Part shown: positions 48,701-60,582 of the stretch, piece after piece
How positions within the stretch are numbered: the first letter of the stretch is position 1
Layout of the letters: each line of letters begins with the position of its first letter
Source: Actinophytocola xanthii
Lineage (GTDB): Bacteria; Actinomycetota; Actinomycetes; Mycobacteriales; Pseudonocardiaceae
Assembly: GCF_001921205.1 (NCBI RefSeq)
Contig: NZ_MSIE01000011.1
Coordinates: forward strand, 62,001 to 126,000
Length of the DNA stretch: 64,000 nt
Direction: 5' to 3'
The notes under the pieces: generated by a model
Databases searched by the model: none
Seen by the model: the letters and a program-made list of their open reading frames with translations, nothing else
Told to the model about the DNA's origin: nothing
Translations under genes and position numbers: made by a program

Positions 48701-49647
48701 GCGGTGAGCGCGTCGGCGGTGTCGCGGATCTCCCGCTCGCCGGACAGGAACACGAGGACGTCGCCGGGGCCCTCGGCGGACAGCTCGTCGACCGCGTCCA
48801 GGATGGCCTGGGTCTGGTCGCGGTCCGGGTCGGCGTCGGGGTCGTCCGGGTCGACGAGCGGCCGGTACCGGACCTCGACCGGGTAGGTGCGGCCGGACAC
48901 CTCGATGATCGGCGCGTCGTCGAAGTGCCGGGAGAACCGCTCCGGGTCGATCGTCGCCGAGGTGATGATCACCTTCAGGTCGGGCCGGCGCGGCAGCAGC
49001 TGCCTGAGGTAGCCGAGGATGAAGTCGACGTTGAGGCTGCGCTCGTGCGCCTCGTCGATGATCAGCGTGTCGTACTGGCGGAGCTGCCGGTCGGACTGCA
49101 GCTCGGCGAGCAGGATGCCGTCGGTCATCAGCTTGACCAGGGTGTCCTCGCCCACCTGGTCGGTGAACCGGATCTTCCACCCGACCGCGTCGCCGAGCCG
49201 GACGCCGAGCTCCTCGCTGATGCGCTCGGCGACCGTCCTGGCCGCGATCCGGCGGGGCTGGGTGTGGCCGATCAGCCCCCGTACGCCTCGGCCGAGCTCC
49301 AGGCAGATCTTGGGCAGCTGGGTCGTCTTGCCCGACCCGGTCTCCCCGGCCACGATCACGACCTGGTTCCCGGCGATCGCCTTCTTGATGTCCTCGCGTC
49401 GCTGGCTGATCGGCAGCTCGTCGGGGTAGGTGACCGTGGGCAGGGCGGCGCGCCGCCGCTCGACACGCCGGACGGCCCGGTCGACCTCGGTCGCGATCTC
49501 GTCCAGCCTGGCCTGCCGGGCGTCGTCGCGGAGCTTGCCGAGGCCGTCCAGCCGCCTGCGCAGGCGGCGCTCATCGCGCAGCGTCACCTCCGAGAGGCGC
49601 GCGCGGAGGTCACGGGGAGTCACCAGAGGGGTGGAAGGCACAGTCAT
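45763..49647 (-). CDS. hrpA: DEAH-box ATP-dependent RNA helicase HrpA
   Basis: 1294 residues, full-length bacterial HrpA. Walker A GETGSGKT at 101-108, DEAH at 198-201, SATIDPERFSRHF, motif VI QRKGRCGRTSEGICIRLYSE, then HA2, OB and the large DUF3418 C-terminal half (YRFEPGETSDGVTVQVPLALLNRV). It unwinds RNA and has been linked to mRNA processing and ribosome rescue. No RHA-type dsRNA domain. A TAGGCT -10 lies ten bases before ATG. Confidence 0.95.
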   Translation of the reverse strand: MTVPSTPLVTPRDLRARLSEVTLRDERRLRRRLDGLGKLRDDARQARLDEIATEVDRAVRRVERRRAALPTVTYPDELPISQRREDIKKAIAGNQVVIVAGETGSGKTTQLPKICLELGRGVRGLIGHTQPRRIAARTVAERISEELGVRLGDAVGWKIRFTDQVGEDTLVKLMTDGILLAELQSDRQLRQYDTLIIDEAHERSLNVDFILGYLRQLLPRRPDLKVIITSATIDPERFSRHFDDAPIIEVSGRTYPVEVRYRPLVDPDDPDADPDRDQTQAILDAVDELSAEGPGDVLVFLSGEREIRDTADALTALNRPGTEILPLYARLSAGEQRRVFQPHRGRRVVLATNVAETSLTVPGIKYVVDPGFARISRYSNRLKVQRLPIEPISQASANQRKGRCGRTSEGICIRLYSEEDFAARPEFTDPEILRTNLASVILQMAAADLGDIAAFPFVEPPDRRHITDGMNLLNELGALESSTSDSEPRLTPLGRKLARLPVDPRLARMVLAADRNGCVSEVVVIAAALSIQDPRERPADKQTQADQQHARFADPDSDFLSYLNLWRYLTEQKRELSANRFRRLCRAEFLNYLRVREWQDVAGQLRQMVKSLDVTPNETPAEPGPIHMSLLTGLLSHIGLKDPAGKEYLGARNAKFAIFPGSTLFRKQPRWVMAAELVETSRLWGRIVARIDPDWIEPLAQHLVRRTYSEPRWEKKRAAVMASERVTLLGLPIVVDRAVNYGRIDPGLARELFIRHALVQGEWHTNHAFLRRNAELLAEAEELEHKARRRDIVVDEETLFDFYDRRIGQEVVSGRHFDTWWKKTRRDQPELLTFDPAMLVNPDAGDVSPDAYPDAMSHNDLRLGLRYRFEPGETSDGVTVQVPLALLNRVSADGLPWQVPGLREELLTALIRSLPKPLRRNFVPVPDFAAALRERLAGVPEPSLAQVAAELRELTGMVVPPDAWQLDQVPQHLRTTFQVVDEGRPVLEGKDLGGLKRELASRVRESLEQGAEGLTREGLTSWSFGTLERAVSLRRAGQQVTAYPALVDTGTSVAIRLFDSEDERTRAMWRGTRRLVLLTVASPVKQVVRRLPNQAKLALSANPHGSVPGLLEDCLNAATDAVVSDLGGPVWTTEEFQALCAGVRARLADTLYSVLERVRGVLAVHAEVDAALARMTGRVFAESVADMRTQVAALVFDGFVTATGPARLPDVERYLRGVLRRLEKLPERPDRDLEWTHVVQDAQRAYAEVRGRPGDDGRVRWMIEELRISFFAQTLGTAYPISEKRVYRAIDELG

Positions 49648-49730
49648 CGCGTCACCGAGCCTAACGACCGGCGCGAGCGAGTTGTTCCACCCGAGGGAAT
49701 AGTCACCGCGGGTGCGCAGTTGATCTCGGC

Positions 49731-50108
49731 ATGGCGAAGAAGCTGAGCGAGCAGGACATTGCCCTGTTGAACGAGCCCCAGATCGCGAACGTGGCGACGG
49801 TCATGGACGACGGCTCCCCGCAGGTGACCCCGGTCTGGGTGGACACCGACGGCGAGGCCGTGCTGTTCAACACCGCCAAGGGGCGGGTCAAGCACCGCAA
49901 CCTGCTCCGCGACCCGAGGGTCGCGGTCTCGGTCGTCGACAAGAACGACCCCTACCGGCTGGTCGTGGTGCGCGGCACCGCCGAGTTCATCGACGAGGGC
50001 GCCGACGCGCACATCGACAAGCTCGCGAAGAAGTACCTCGACGCCGACAGCTACCCCTTCCGCAAGGCCGAGGAGCAGCGCGTGATCGTGCGCGTGCTCC
50101 CCGACTGA
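49731..50108 (+). CDS. PPOX-class F420/FMN-dependent oxidoreductase
   Basis: 125 residues of the split beta-barrel PNPOx-like family: EPQIANVATVMDDGSPQVTPVWVDTDGEAVLFNTAKGRVKHRNLLRDPRVAVSVVD is the actinobacterial TIGR03618-type signature. It binds F420 or FMN and probably reduces a small molecule such as biliverdin. ATG 49731; divergent from hrpA across 83 bp. Confidence 0.85.
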   Translation: MAKKLSEQDIALLNEPQIANVATVMDDGSPQVTPVWVDTDGEAVLFNTAKGRVKHRNLLRDPRVAVSVVDKNDPYRLVVVRGTAEFIDEGADAHIDKLAKKYLDADSYPFRKAEEQRVIVRVLPD

Positions 50109-50142
50109 GTCCTCCCACCCGGCGCCCTCCCACCCGAAACGG

Positions 50143-50787
50143 CTACTCGAAGCGAGCGAGGTCGCCCGCGCCGACGCGGACGACCTCCAGCTCGTCGTTG
50201 GAGAAGTCGATCACGGTCGTCGGCTCGACGCCGCAGTCGCCGGAGTCGATGACCGCGTCCACCACGTGGTCCAGCCGCTCCTTGATCTCCCAGCCCTGGG
50301 TCATCGGCTCCTCCTCGCCCGGCAGCAGCAGGCTGCTCGACAGCAGCGGCTCGCCCAGCTCGGCGAGCAGCGCCTGGGTGACCACGTGGTCCGGAATCCG
50401 CACGCCGACCGTCTTCTTCCGCGCGTTCAGCAGCCGGCGGGGCACCTCCTTGGTACCCGGGAGGATGAAGGTGTAGCTGCCCGGGGTCGCCGCCTTGATC
50501 TGGCGGAACACCGCGTTGGACAGGTAGACCAGCTGGCCGAGCTGGGCGAAGTCGTGGCAGACGAGCGTGAAGTGGTGTCGGTCGTCGAGCTGGCGGATCG
50601 CCCTGATCCGGTCGACGCCCTCCCTGTTGCCGGTCAGGCAGCCCAGGGCGAAGCACGAGTCGGTCGGGTAGGCGATCAGTCCACCGTCGCGGAGGATCGA
50701 GACCACCTGCGCGATGGCCCGCCGCTGCGGGTTCTCCGGATGCACGTCGAAGTACTTCGCCACCCGGAGCAGACTAGAGGCCGCCAT
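50143..50787 (-). CDS. Sua5/YciO/YrdC-family protein (YciO-like)
   Basis: 214 residues. GGLIAYPTDSCFALGCLTGNREGVDRIRAIRQ matches the YrdC nucleotide/RNA-binding fold. PTDSCFALGC with the HHFTLVC segment resembles E. coli YciO more than TsaC. YrdC proteins make threonylcarbamoyl-AMP for tRNA t6A; for YciO this activity is weak or unclear. The ATG at 50787 follows the DUF3037 stop directly (TGAATG), so translation is coupled. GTG eight codons in (VAKYFDVHP) is an alternative. Confidence 0.85.
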   Translation of the reverse strand: MAASSLLRVAKYFDVHPENPQRRAIAQVVSILRDGGLIAYPTDSCFALGCLTGNREGVDRIRAIRQLDDRHHFTLVCHDFAQLGQLVYLSNAVFRQIKAATPGSYTFILPGTKEVPRRLLNARKKTVGVRIPDHVVTQALLAELGEPLLSSSLLLPGEEEPMTQGWEIKERLDHVVDAVIDSGDCGVEPTTVIDFSNDELEVVRVGAGDLARFE

Positions 50788-51168
50788 TCAGGGCCGCTCG
50801 ACCAGGACGTGGGTGCGCATCAGCCGCTCCAGCTCACCCGCCGGGTCGTCGGTGAGACCGGTGTGGGCCGGAGAGGCCTGCAGGATCGTGCTGCGCGGCG
50901 CGGTGAGCCAGCGGAACCGCTGGCTCGGCGTGCTCACCGCCATCGGCCCGGCACCGTCGCCGGCCTGGCACCACGAGTGCAGCGCGTCGGCGAGCACCTC
51001 GAGGTCCAGGGCCGGGTCCAACGCCCGGAGGCGCTCCGGGTCGAGGTGGGTACGGCAGCGCAGGAAGCGCAGCGGCGCGCAGTGGACGATCACGCCGACG
51101 TTCATGAACTCCGCGCGCTCCTGCCGGGGCACCGCCCGGACCAGCGCGTACTCAAACACGTGCGGCAC
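50788..51168 (-). CDS. DUF3037 protein
   Basis: 126 residues from GTG 51168: HVFEYALVRAVPRQERAEFMNVGVIVHCAPLRFLRCRTHLDPERLRALDP is the recognisable DUF3037 core, and FRWLTAPRSTILQASPAHTG follows. Function unknown. It overlaps the HipA_2 kinase gene by 17 bp and touches the YciO gene, so the three form a tight operon. DUF3037 and HipA_2 genes are commonly paired in bacteria, which suggests a joint role. Confidence 0.8.
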   Translation of the reverse strand: MPHVFEYALVRAVPRQERAEFMNVGVIVHCAPLRFLRCRTHLDPERLRALDPALDLEVLADALHSWCQAGDGAGPMAVSTPSQRFRWLTAPRSTILQASPAHTGLTDDPAGELERLMRTHVLVERP

Positions 51169-51943
51169 GGGTCTCCTCCAACGCGGGCACCCACTGGTCG
51201 GCGCGTTCGATCCGGCTGGCGAAGTAGGCCGTGTACGCGGCACGGGTGTCCGCCGCGGAGCCGGGCGTCGGTTCGGCGACCAGCCACTCGTCGGGTACCA
51301 GGGCGAGCACCTCGTCGAGGACGGGCATCACCCGCGGCCGCAGCTCCCGGTCCGCGTCCACGACCGATCCCGCGGCCGGCAGCATCGCGTGGTCGGCGGC
51401 GTCGTAGCGGTAGCTCGGCGCCGGCTGCCACCCTGGACCCCACCGGTGGTGGAAGTACAGCGACGCGCCGTGGTCGATCAGCCAGACCTCCCGGTGCCAG
51501 AGCAGCATGTTCGGGTTGCGCCAGCTCCGGTCCACATTGAGCACCAGGGCGTCCAGCCACAGTAGACGCGCGGCGAGCTCGGCGCCGGGGTCCCGCACGC
51601 GCGGGGTGAAGTCGAACGAGCCGGGAAGGTAGTCGAACCCGAGGTTCACTCCCCCACTCGCGTTGAGCAGGTCCTGGATCTCCTCGTCCGGCTCGGCCTT
51701 GGACAGGGTGGGGTCGAGGTCGACGAACACGACCTCCGGCACGCGGAAGCCCAGTCGTCGCGCCAGCTCGCCGACGACCACCTCGGCCACCAGGGCCTTG
51801 AGGCCCTGACCGGCGCCGCGGAACTTGAGCACGTACATGCCGAGGTCGTCGGCCTCGACCAGCCCCGGCAGGGAACCGCCCTCGCGGAAGGGCGTCACGT
51901 AGCGGGTGGCCGCCACCCGCCGCAGGGCCGCGTTGTGATCCAC
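51152..51943 (-). CDS. HipA_2-family protein kinase-like
   Basis: 263 residues from GTG 51943. The HipA-like kinase lobe contains the catalytic loop LDALVLNVDRSWRNPNMLLW (NxDRxxxNPN) and the metal-binding LIDHGASLYFHH. An ATP-binding lobe with YVLKFRGAGQGLKALVAEVVVGELARRLG comes first. HipA proteins phosphorylate targets such as glutamyl-tRNA synthetase. No HipB-type helix-turn-helix antitoxin is adjacent, so it is not a classical hipBA module. Confidence 0.82.
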   Translation of the reverse strand: MDHNAALRRVAATRYVTPFREGGSLPGLVEADDLGMYVLKFRGAGQGLKALVAEVVVGELARRLGFRVPEVVFVDLDPTLSKAEPDEEIQDLLNASGGVNLGFDYLPGSFDFTPRVRDPGAELAARLLWLDALVLNVDRSWRNPNMLLWHREVWLIDHGASLYFHHRWGPGWQPAPSYRYDAADHAMLPAAGSVVDADRELRPRVMPVLDEVLALVPDEWLVAEPTPGSAADTRAAYTAYFASRIERADQWVPALEETRAARV

Positions 51944-51966
51944 GGCCGCATCATGCCCGACCGGGA

Positions 51967-52602
51967 TCAGAACTTCACGCCACGCTGCTCCAGCCAGGGC
52001 CGCGGGTCGACCTTCTTCCCGTCGACCATGACCTCGAAGTGCAGGTGAGGGCCGGTGGAGTCGCCGGTACTGCCCACCTTGGCCACGGTCTGCCCCGCCT
52101 GGACGCGGTCGCCCGGCCGCACGAGGAGCTCGGAGTTGTGACCGTAGAGGGTCGAGACGCCGTTGCCGTGGTCGATGACCACGGCCTTGCCGTACCCGCC
52201 GCGCCAGGAGGCGTCGCGGACGACGCCGGCGGACGCGGCTCCCACCGGCGTGCCGGTCACCGCGGCGATGTCCACACCCCGGTGCTGGGTTCCCCATCGC
52301 GGCCCGTACTCGCTGCTGACCCGCCCCTGCGCCGGCAGCGTCCACCCGCCGGGCTGGACGGCGGACTGGGCTCCCGTGGGGACGCCCATGGCCGCGGAGG
52401 TGGTCCCGGCGGTAACGCCGGTGGCGCCGGTGGCGAGGGTCTGGTCGAGTACGGCGGCGAACTGGGCGGCGGAGGTCCCGGTGGTCCCGGACGTGCCGCC
52501 GGTGGCGGGAGCGGTCCGCGCCGTCTGCGTGGGCGCCGAGACCGCGGCGGTCATGAACGACTGGATCTGCGTAATGCGGAACTGCACATCACTGATCGGC
52601 AC
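51967..52602 (-). CDS. M23 (LytM) peptidase without a clear signal peptide
   Basis: 211 residues. The C-terminal LytM domain has zinc ligands HRGVD (His, Asp) and HLHFE (His), with SEYGPRWGTQHRGVDIAAVTGTPV and VIDHGNGVSTLYGHNSEL. The first 95 residues are Ala/Thr/Gly-rich, opening MPISDVQFRITQIQSFM without a hydrophobic signal. It cleaves peptidoglycan peptides if exported. The opening resembles flagellar-cluster hydrolases, but no flagellar genes are seen here. HipA_2 follows after 23 bp. Confidence 0.82.
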   Translation of the reverse strand: MPISDVQFRITQIQSFMTAAVSAPTQTARTAPATGGTSGTTGTSAAQFAAVLDQTLATGATGVTAGTTSAAMGVPTGAQSAVQPGGWTLPAQGRVSSEYGPRWGTQHRGVDIAAVTGTPVGAASAGVVRDASWRGGYGKAVVIDHGNGVSTLYGHNSELLVRPGDRVQAGQTVAKVGSTGDSTGPHLHFEVMVDGKKVDPRPWLEQRGVKF

Positions 52603-52695
52603 GTGCCGGCTCCCCGTGTTCGGTCGACTCGATACCCGCTGGATCGCCCGCTCGCGGGCCGACCTGAGGAGATCCGCCGAATCCGGCCGTGCCGA

Positions 52696-52738
52696 CGCGA
52701 CGCGCCCCCTGCCGGAGACCGGCAGGGGGCGCGTCGTG
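52696..52738 (-). terminator. Strong terminator after the GH48-GH6 gene series
   Basis: A 17-bp perfect GC stem (52699-52715 with 52719-52735), extendable to 20 bp, closes a 3-nt AGA loop. It lies 33 bp after the GH6 stop at 52771 and before the M23 gene. Confidence 0.75.
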
Positions 52739-52770
52739 GCGTTCTGTCCAGCTCAACTCCTACCCGTGGT

Positions 52771-54144
52771 TCACAGCGGCGGGTAGGCGTTGCGGAGCAG
52801 CTCGGTGAACTGCGCCTGGAACCAGTGACCCGACAGCGGCGAGTTCGGCAGCGCGCCCGAAGGGTTGTTCCCGTTGCGCGGGTTGCCCTGGTAGGCGGGG
52901 TCGCACATCTCGTCGGCGCCCTTGCCCTCGTCGTTCGGGATCTCCTCGCTGGCGCCGTCGGACTCACCCGGCGGCTTCACCCAGACGTAGGCGTCGATCC
53001 CGGACTCGGGCGCGGCGGTCGGCCGCTCACCGATACCGGCACCGGACTGGTTGCACCAGTTGCCGAGGTGGATCCGACGGTCGATGCGGGACTCCTCGAC
53101 GAAGGTGTTCGGGTCGGTCGAGGAACTGGGACCGTCCGGCCTGTTCGGGCCGCCCCACCCGTTGCGGGAGGTGTCGATCAGCATGCTGACCCGGTGGCCG
53201 AGCCGCTGCGTGAAGAGCTCGCCGTACGCCTTGGCGTAGGAGACCTCGTCGACATAGCGGTTCCAGTCGATCCACTTCGCGGCCTCACGGACCGGCCGAC
53301 CGCCGATGACCGTGTTGGCGTTGAAGTGCTCCTCGTGGAGCACGCCGTAGTTCGCCACGTTGGAGATGAACCCGTGCACGTCCTCGGCGCCGGCACCGTT
53401 GTTGCCGATGACCTGGCTCATGAACAGGTCGGCGAAGGGACGGAAGTTGTCGTCCCAGCCGAGCCAGCCGTGGTGCCCGATGTCGATGTAGTTGTAGACG
53501 TTGGGCAGCGCGCCGAGCTTGCCGAGCGCGTAGCCGACGCCCTTCTGGTAGTTCCCGTTGGCCTTCATCGTGTTGCAGTTGGCCGTCGCGGTCGGCCGCG
53601 GGTCGACGTTGGTGAGGATGTTCGGCAACGAGTCGATCTCGACCACCGCGACGATCCGCAGGTTGGCGTAGGCCGAGTCGCCGAGGATCTCCGCGATCGG
53701 GTCGATGTACTCGGTCTGGTACCGCCCGATGGCGTCGGCCGGCAGCTCGCCGTTGGACGCCAGCGCCGAGCAGTCACGGCCGGGCAGGTTGTAGATGACC
53801 ACCTGGAACACGTCCGCGCCCTGGTCGAGCGCCTCGTCGAGGTGCGCCCGCAGGCCCATGGCGCCGCTGGTGCCGTTGATCGCGGCGATGCGGTCCATCC
53901 AGACGAACGTCGGCTCGTCGGCGATCGCCGAGCCGCCACCGGCGCTGGCCTTGGCGGCCCAGTCCGGGTTCACGTAGACCTGCGCGCCGGCGTAGGGGTT
54001 GTCGACGCGTCGCGGTGTGACATCCTCGGCACCGGCCGGGGAACCGACGGTCAGCAGACCGGCGGCCAGAGCGGCCGTCGCCGCCGCGACCGCCACGGAC
54101 CGTGGGCCGGACCGTGTTCGGCCTCTGTCACCCTTCAGTTTCAT
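52771..54144 (-). CDS. GH6 cellobiohydrolase (exo type)
   Basis: 457 residues. Signal peptide (to about 38, SPAGAED), then a GH6 barrel: NPYAGAQVYVNPDWAAKA, VVIYNLPGRDCSALASNGEL, VAVVEIDSLPNI, NYIDIGHHGWLGW, DTSRNGWGG and WVKPPGESDG. Extra loops and the long C-terminal part match Thermobifida Cel6B-type non-reducing-end cellobiohydrolases. No carbohydrate-binding module is attached. It lies 32 bp after the GH10 gene. Confidence 0.93.
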   Translation of the reverse strand: MKLKGDRGRTRSGPRSVAVAAATAALAAGLLTVGSPAGAEDVTPRRVDNPYAGAQVYVNPDWAAKASAGGGSAIADEPTFVWMDRIAAINGTSGAMGLRAHLDEALDQGADVFQVVIYNLPGRDCSALASNGELPADAIGRYQTEYIDPIAEILGDSAYANLRIVAVVEIDSLPNILTNVDPRPTATANCNTMKANGNYQKGVGYALGKLGALPNVYNYIDIGHHGWLGWDDNFRPFADLFMSQVIGNNGAGAEDVHGFISNVANYGVLHEEHFNANTVIGGRPVREAAKWIDWNRYVDEVSYAKAYGELFTQRLGHRVSMLIDTSRNGWGGPNRPDGPSSSTDPNTFVEESRIDRRIHLGNWCNQSGAGIGERPTAAPESGIDAYVWVKPPGESDGASEEIPNDEGKGADEMCDPAYQGNPRNGNNPSGALPNSPLSGHWFQAQFTELLRNAYPPL

Positions 54145-54176
54145 CTTTCCTCCTCATTGGTGGGCGTTCTGGGCGC

Positions 54177-55241
54177 TCAGCGAGCGAGCGCGTCGTGCAG
54201 GGACTGGTAGGCCGGCTTGGCCGCGTAGTTCTCGGTGTAGGGCAGCGCCGCCCCCTCCCCCTGGAAGGTGTCGGGAACCCAGGAGTACTTGTCGGTGAAG
54301 CCCCAGACGGTGAGCTGGTTGCACCGGGGGACGGCCAGGCAGGCGTCGATGACGTTGCGGTAGTAGGTGGCCTGGGTGGCGAGCTTGTTGGAGTCGGCCG
54401 GCATCCGCATCCGGACGTCCAGCTCGGTGATCTTCACGTCCACCCCGAGCGCGGCGAACCGCTCCATGTTCTGCCGCAGGTCGTTGGGGAACCCGTACTG
54501 GATCGAGAGGTGTCCCTGGATGCCGACGCAGTCGATCGGGACGCCCTGGCCGCGCAGCCTGCTGACCAGGTTGTACATCGCGGTGCTCTTGTTGTTGATG
54601 CCCTCGACGTTGTAGTCGTTGATGCAGAGCTTCGCGTTGGGGTCGGCGGCCCTGGCGTAGCGGAAGGCGTCGGCGATGTAGCTCTCGCCGAGCCGCTGGT
54701 ACCAGAACGAGTTGCGCATGCCGCCGTTGTCGTCGAACACCTCGTTCACCACGTCCCAGGACGCGATGCGGCCGGCGTAGCGGCCGACGACGGTGTTGAT
54801 GTGGTTGCGGATGGCCGTACGCATCGCGTTGGCGTCCAGGTTCTGCACCCAGCCCGGGGTCTGGTTGTGCCAGACCAGCGTGTGCCCGTGCACCGTCTGG
54901 CCGTTGGCCTGTGCCGAGGCCATGATCTGGTCCGCCCCGGAGAAGTTGAACTGCCCCTGGTTCGGTTCGGTGGCATCCCACTTCATGGCGTTCTCGGCGG
55001 TCACCGTGTTGAACTCACGGTTGAGCGTGTCGCGGTAGGCCTGCTCGTTCGACAGCGGCCCGGTCGCCACGGCCGTACCGATGAGGAAGTTGCGTGCCGT
55101 GGCGTGGGCGCGCAGCGGCTGGGACCTGGAGCTCCCGTCGGTGTCCGCCGTCGCCTGAACGAGTCCTGTTGCGACGGACGTCGTGGCCATCGCCGCCGTC
55201 AGCAGTGCGGTCAGGCCGTGGCGCAAGGATTTCCCGCGCAT
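54177..55241 (-). CDS. GH10 endo-1,4-beta-xylanase
   Basis: 354 residues. Signal peptide MRGKSLRHGLTALLTAAMATTSVATGLVQA. The GH10 (beta/alpha)8 barrel has NTVTAENAMKWDATEPNQGQF and VHGHTLVWHNQTPGW, acid/base Glu in IASWDVVNEVFDD and nucleophile Glu in VKITELDVRM. It cuts xylan. A single catalytic domain ends at LHDALAR; no CBM. AGGAG lies seven bases before ATG 55241. Confidence 0.95.
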   Translation of the reverse strand: MRGKSLRHGLTALLTAAMATTSVATGLVQATADTDGSSRSQPLRAHATARNFLIGTAVATGPLSNEQAYRDTLNREFNTVTAENAMKWDATEPNQGQFNFSGADQIMASAQANGQTVHGHTLVWHNQTPGWVQNLDANAMRTAIRNHINTVVGRYAGRIASWDVVNEVFDDNGGMRNSFWYQRLGESYIADAFRYARAADPNAKLCINDYNVEGINNKSTAMYNLVSRLRGQGVPIDCVGIQGHLSIQYGFPNDLRQNMERFAALGVDVKITELDVRMRMPADSNKLATQATYYRNVIDACLAVPRCNQLTVWGFTDKYSWVPDTFQGEGAALPYTENYAAKPAYQSLHDALAR

Positions 55242-55245
55242 CTGC

Positions 55246-55476
55246 CTACTCCTGTCTACGAGAGGTTGTCAGTTCTCGGTCTGCGTCGAACAACCCCGCG
55301 GCCGACGGCGCCAGACGCACCCGGTGTGTGGACGCAGGGGGCGCGGTGAGGGCCACACCCGGGGTCGCGGCACCGGTCGCCGCCGGTGCGGTACCGGGGC
55401 GGGGAACCACGAGTACCGCACCGACGACCGCCAGGACGGCCAGTGCGAACGAGAGTCGGACCTCATGATCGACCAC
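55246..55476 (-). CDS. Possible small secreted protein between GH9 and GH10
   Basis: A 76-codon frame from GTG 55476 ends 4 bp before the xylanase start. It has a hydrophobic stretch LSFALAVLAVVGAVLVV and an Ala/Thr/Pro-rich remainder. Third-position GC is high, as in real genes here, but no family is recognised and the ribosome site is poor. It could be a leader or a chance frame. Confidence 0.35.
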   Translation of the reverse strand: MVDHEVRLSFALAVLAVVGAVLVVPRPGTAPAATGAATPGVALTAPPASTHRVRLAPSAAGLFDADRELTTSRRQE

Positions 55477-55510
55477 TTCCTTGTGGGATCGGTTGCCTGC
55501 CTGGCGCCAA

Positions 55511-59541
<4,031 letters not shown>

Positions 59542-59636
59542 CAGTTGCTCCAACCGCGATCTTCTCAGTGGGCAGTCAGGACGTCGTGCGCGGCGCCCGA
59601 GGGTTCCGGGCCGGGAGTGACTACCACGGGGAGTTC

Positions 59637-59650
59637 TGGGAGCGCTCCCA
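59637..59650. promoter_or_regulatory. CebR operator, GH48 promoter side
   Basis: TGGGAGCGCTCCCA, 95 bp upstream of the GH48 start, in the 296-bp gap shared with the divergent AA10 gene. Confidence 0.85.
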
Positions 59651-59770
59651 CAATGGGTAAACAAATTGTTAGCAGCTGATCACATGCGGTGTCAACGCTT
59701 CGGATGGGATCGGCTGCTCTATCGTGGCCTTCGCGGTGATCCATTTCGAACGTGTCGCCAGCGGGCGGTA

Positions 59771-59800
59771 TTGACAGCTGAAGGTACCCTCGAATATTGG
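59771..59800 (+). promoter_or_regulatory. Promoter of the first AA10 gene
   Basis: TTGACA (59771-59776), an 18-bp spacer and TATTGG (59795-59800). The -10 box overlaps the CebR site beginning at 59798, so bound repressor would block RNA polymerase. Confidence 0.65.
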
Positions 59801-59811
59801 GAGCGCTCCCA
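59798..59811. promoter_or_regulatory. CebR operator, AA10 promoter
   Basis: TGGGAGCGCTCCCA overlapping the -10 region of the AA10 gene, 26 bp before its GTG start. Confidence 0.87.
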
Positions 59812-59837
59812 CATTGAACTCCACCAAGGAGGGCGAT

Positions 59838-60515
59838 GTGAAGAAACGCAGGACCGCATCCAGGGCCACGGTCCTGGCCGGGGTGGTTGGCTTGGCGGCA
59901 GCCGCGCTCACGGTGCTGCCCGCCGCCCCGTCGGCCACGGCGCACGGCGCCATGACCTACCCGGCGACGAGGACCTACGCCTGCTACGTCAACGGTCTCG
60001 AGGGCGGCAACGGCGGCGACCTCAACCCCACCAACCCCGCCTGCGCGGCCGCCGTCGCCCAGGGTGGCAAGCAGCCGCTCTGGGACTGGTTCGGCAACCT
60101 GCTGCCGAACATCGGCAAGCAGTGGTCGTCCCTGCCCGCGGGGAGCCTGTGCGGGCCCTCGGACAAGTACGCGGCCTACCGGGCGGCCAGGACCGACTGG
60201 CCGACGACGGAGGTGCGGGCCGGTGCCCAGGTCACCATGCGCTACAACGCGTGGGCGAGGCACCCCGGCACCTGGTACCAGTTCGTCACCAAGGACGGGT
60301 GGGACCCCAGCCGCCCGCTCAGCTGGAGCGACCTCGAGGCCTGGCACCAGGTGACGAACCCGCCGGTGAACGGCAACGGTCCGCACGGCCCGGAGTACAC
60401 CTGGTCGGCGACCATGCCCAACAAGACCGGGCGCCACATCATCTACTCGGTCTGGGAGCGTTCGGACAGCCCCGAGGGGTTCTTCAACTGCTCGGACGTG
60501 GTGTTCACCCGGTGA
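59838..60515 (+). CDS. AA10 lytic polysaccharide monooxygenase (first)
   Basis: 225 residues. The signal peptide ends SATA, exposing His36 of HGAMTYPATRTYACY as the N-terminal copper ligand. The second ligand is His142 (WARHPGTWYQFV) and the axial Phe lies in GFFNCSDVVF. It cleaves crystalline cellulose or chitin oxidatively at C1 (or C4). Single domain, no CBM. GTG 59838 has AAGGAGG six bases upstream; an overlapping ATG at 59836 is followed at once by a stop. Confidence 0.93.
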   Translation: MKKRRTASRATVLAGVVGLAAAALTVLPAAPSATAHGAMTYPATRTYACYVNGLEGGNGGDLNPTNPACAAAVAQGGKQPLWDWFGNLLPNIGKQWSSLPAGSLCGPSDKYAAYRAARTDWPTTEVRAGAQVTMRYNAWARHPGTWYQFVTKDGWDPSRPLSWSDLEAWHQVTNPPVNGNGPHGPEYTWSATMPNKTGRHIIYSVWERSDSPEGFFNCSDVVFTR

Positions 60516-60539
60516 ACCCGCACCCGGCCACGGCCGGGC

Positions 60540-60578
60540 GACGGCCGGCCGCGGGGCCTCGCCCCGCGACCGGCCGTC
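60540..60578. terminator. Bidirectional terminator between the two AA10 genes
   Basis: GACGGCCGG pairs with CCGGCCGTC around an inner GCGGGGC/GCCCCGC stem. It lies in the 67-bp gap between convergent stops and can serve both genes. Confidence 0.7.
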
Positions 60579-60582
60579 GTAG

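Noticed and set aside
45919-49746. A 1275-codon plus-strand open frame opposite hrpA
   Set aside because: It mirrors the hrpA codons in a GC-rich genome, has Val/Leu/Gly/Arg-rich nonsense composition and no domain; hrpA is unmistakable.
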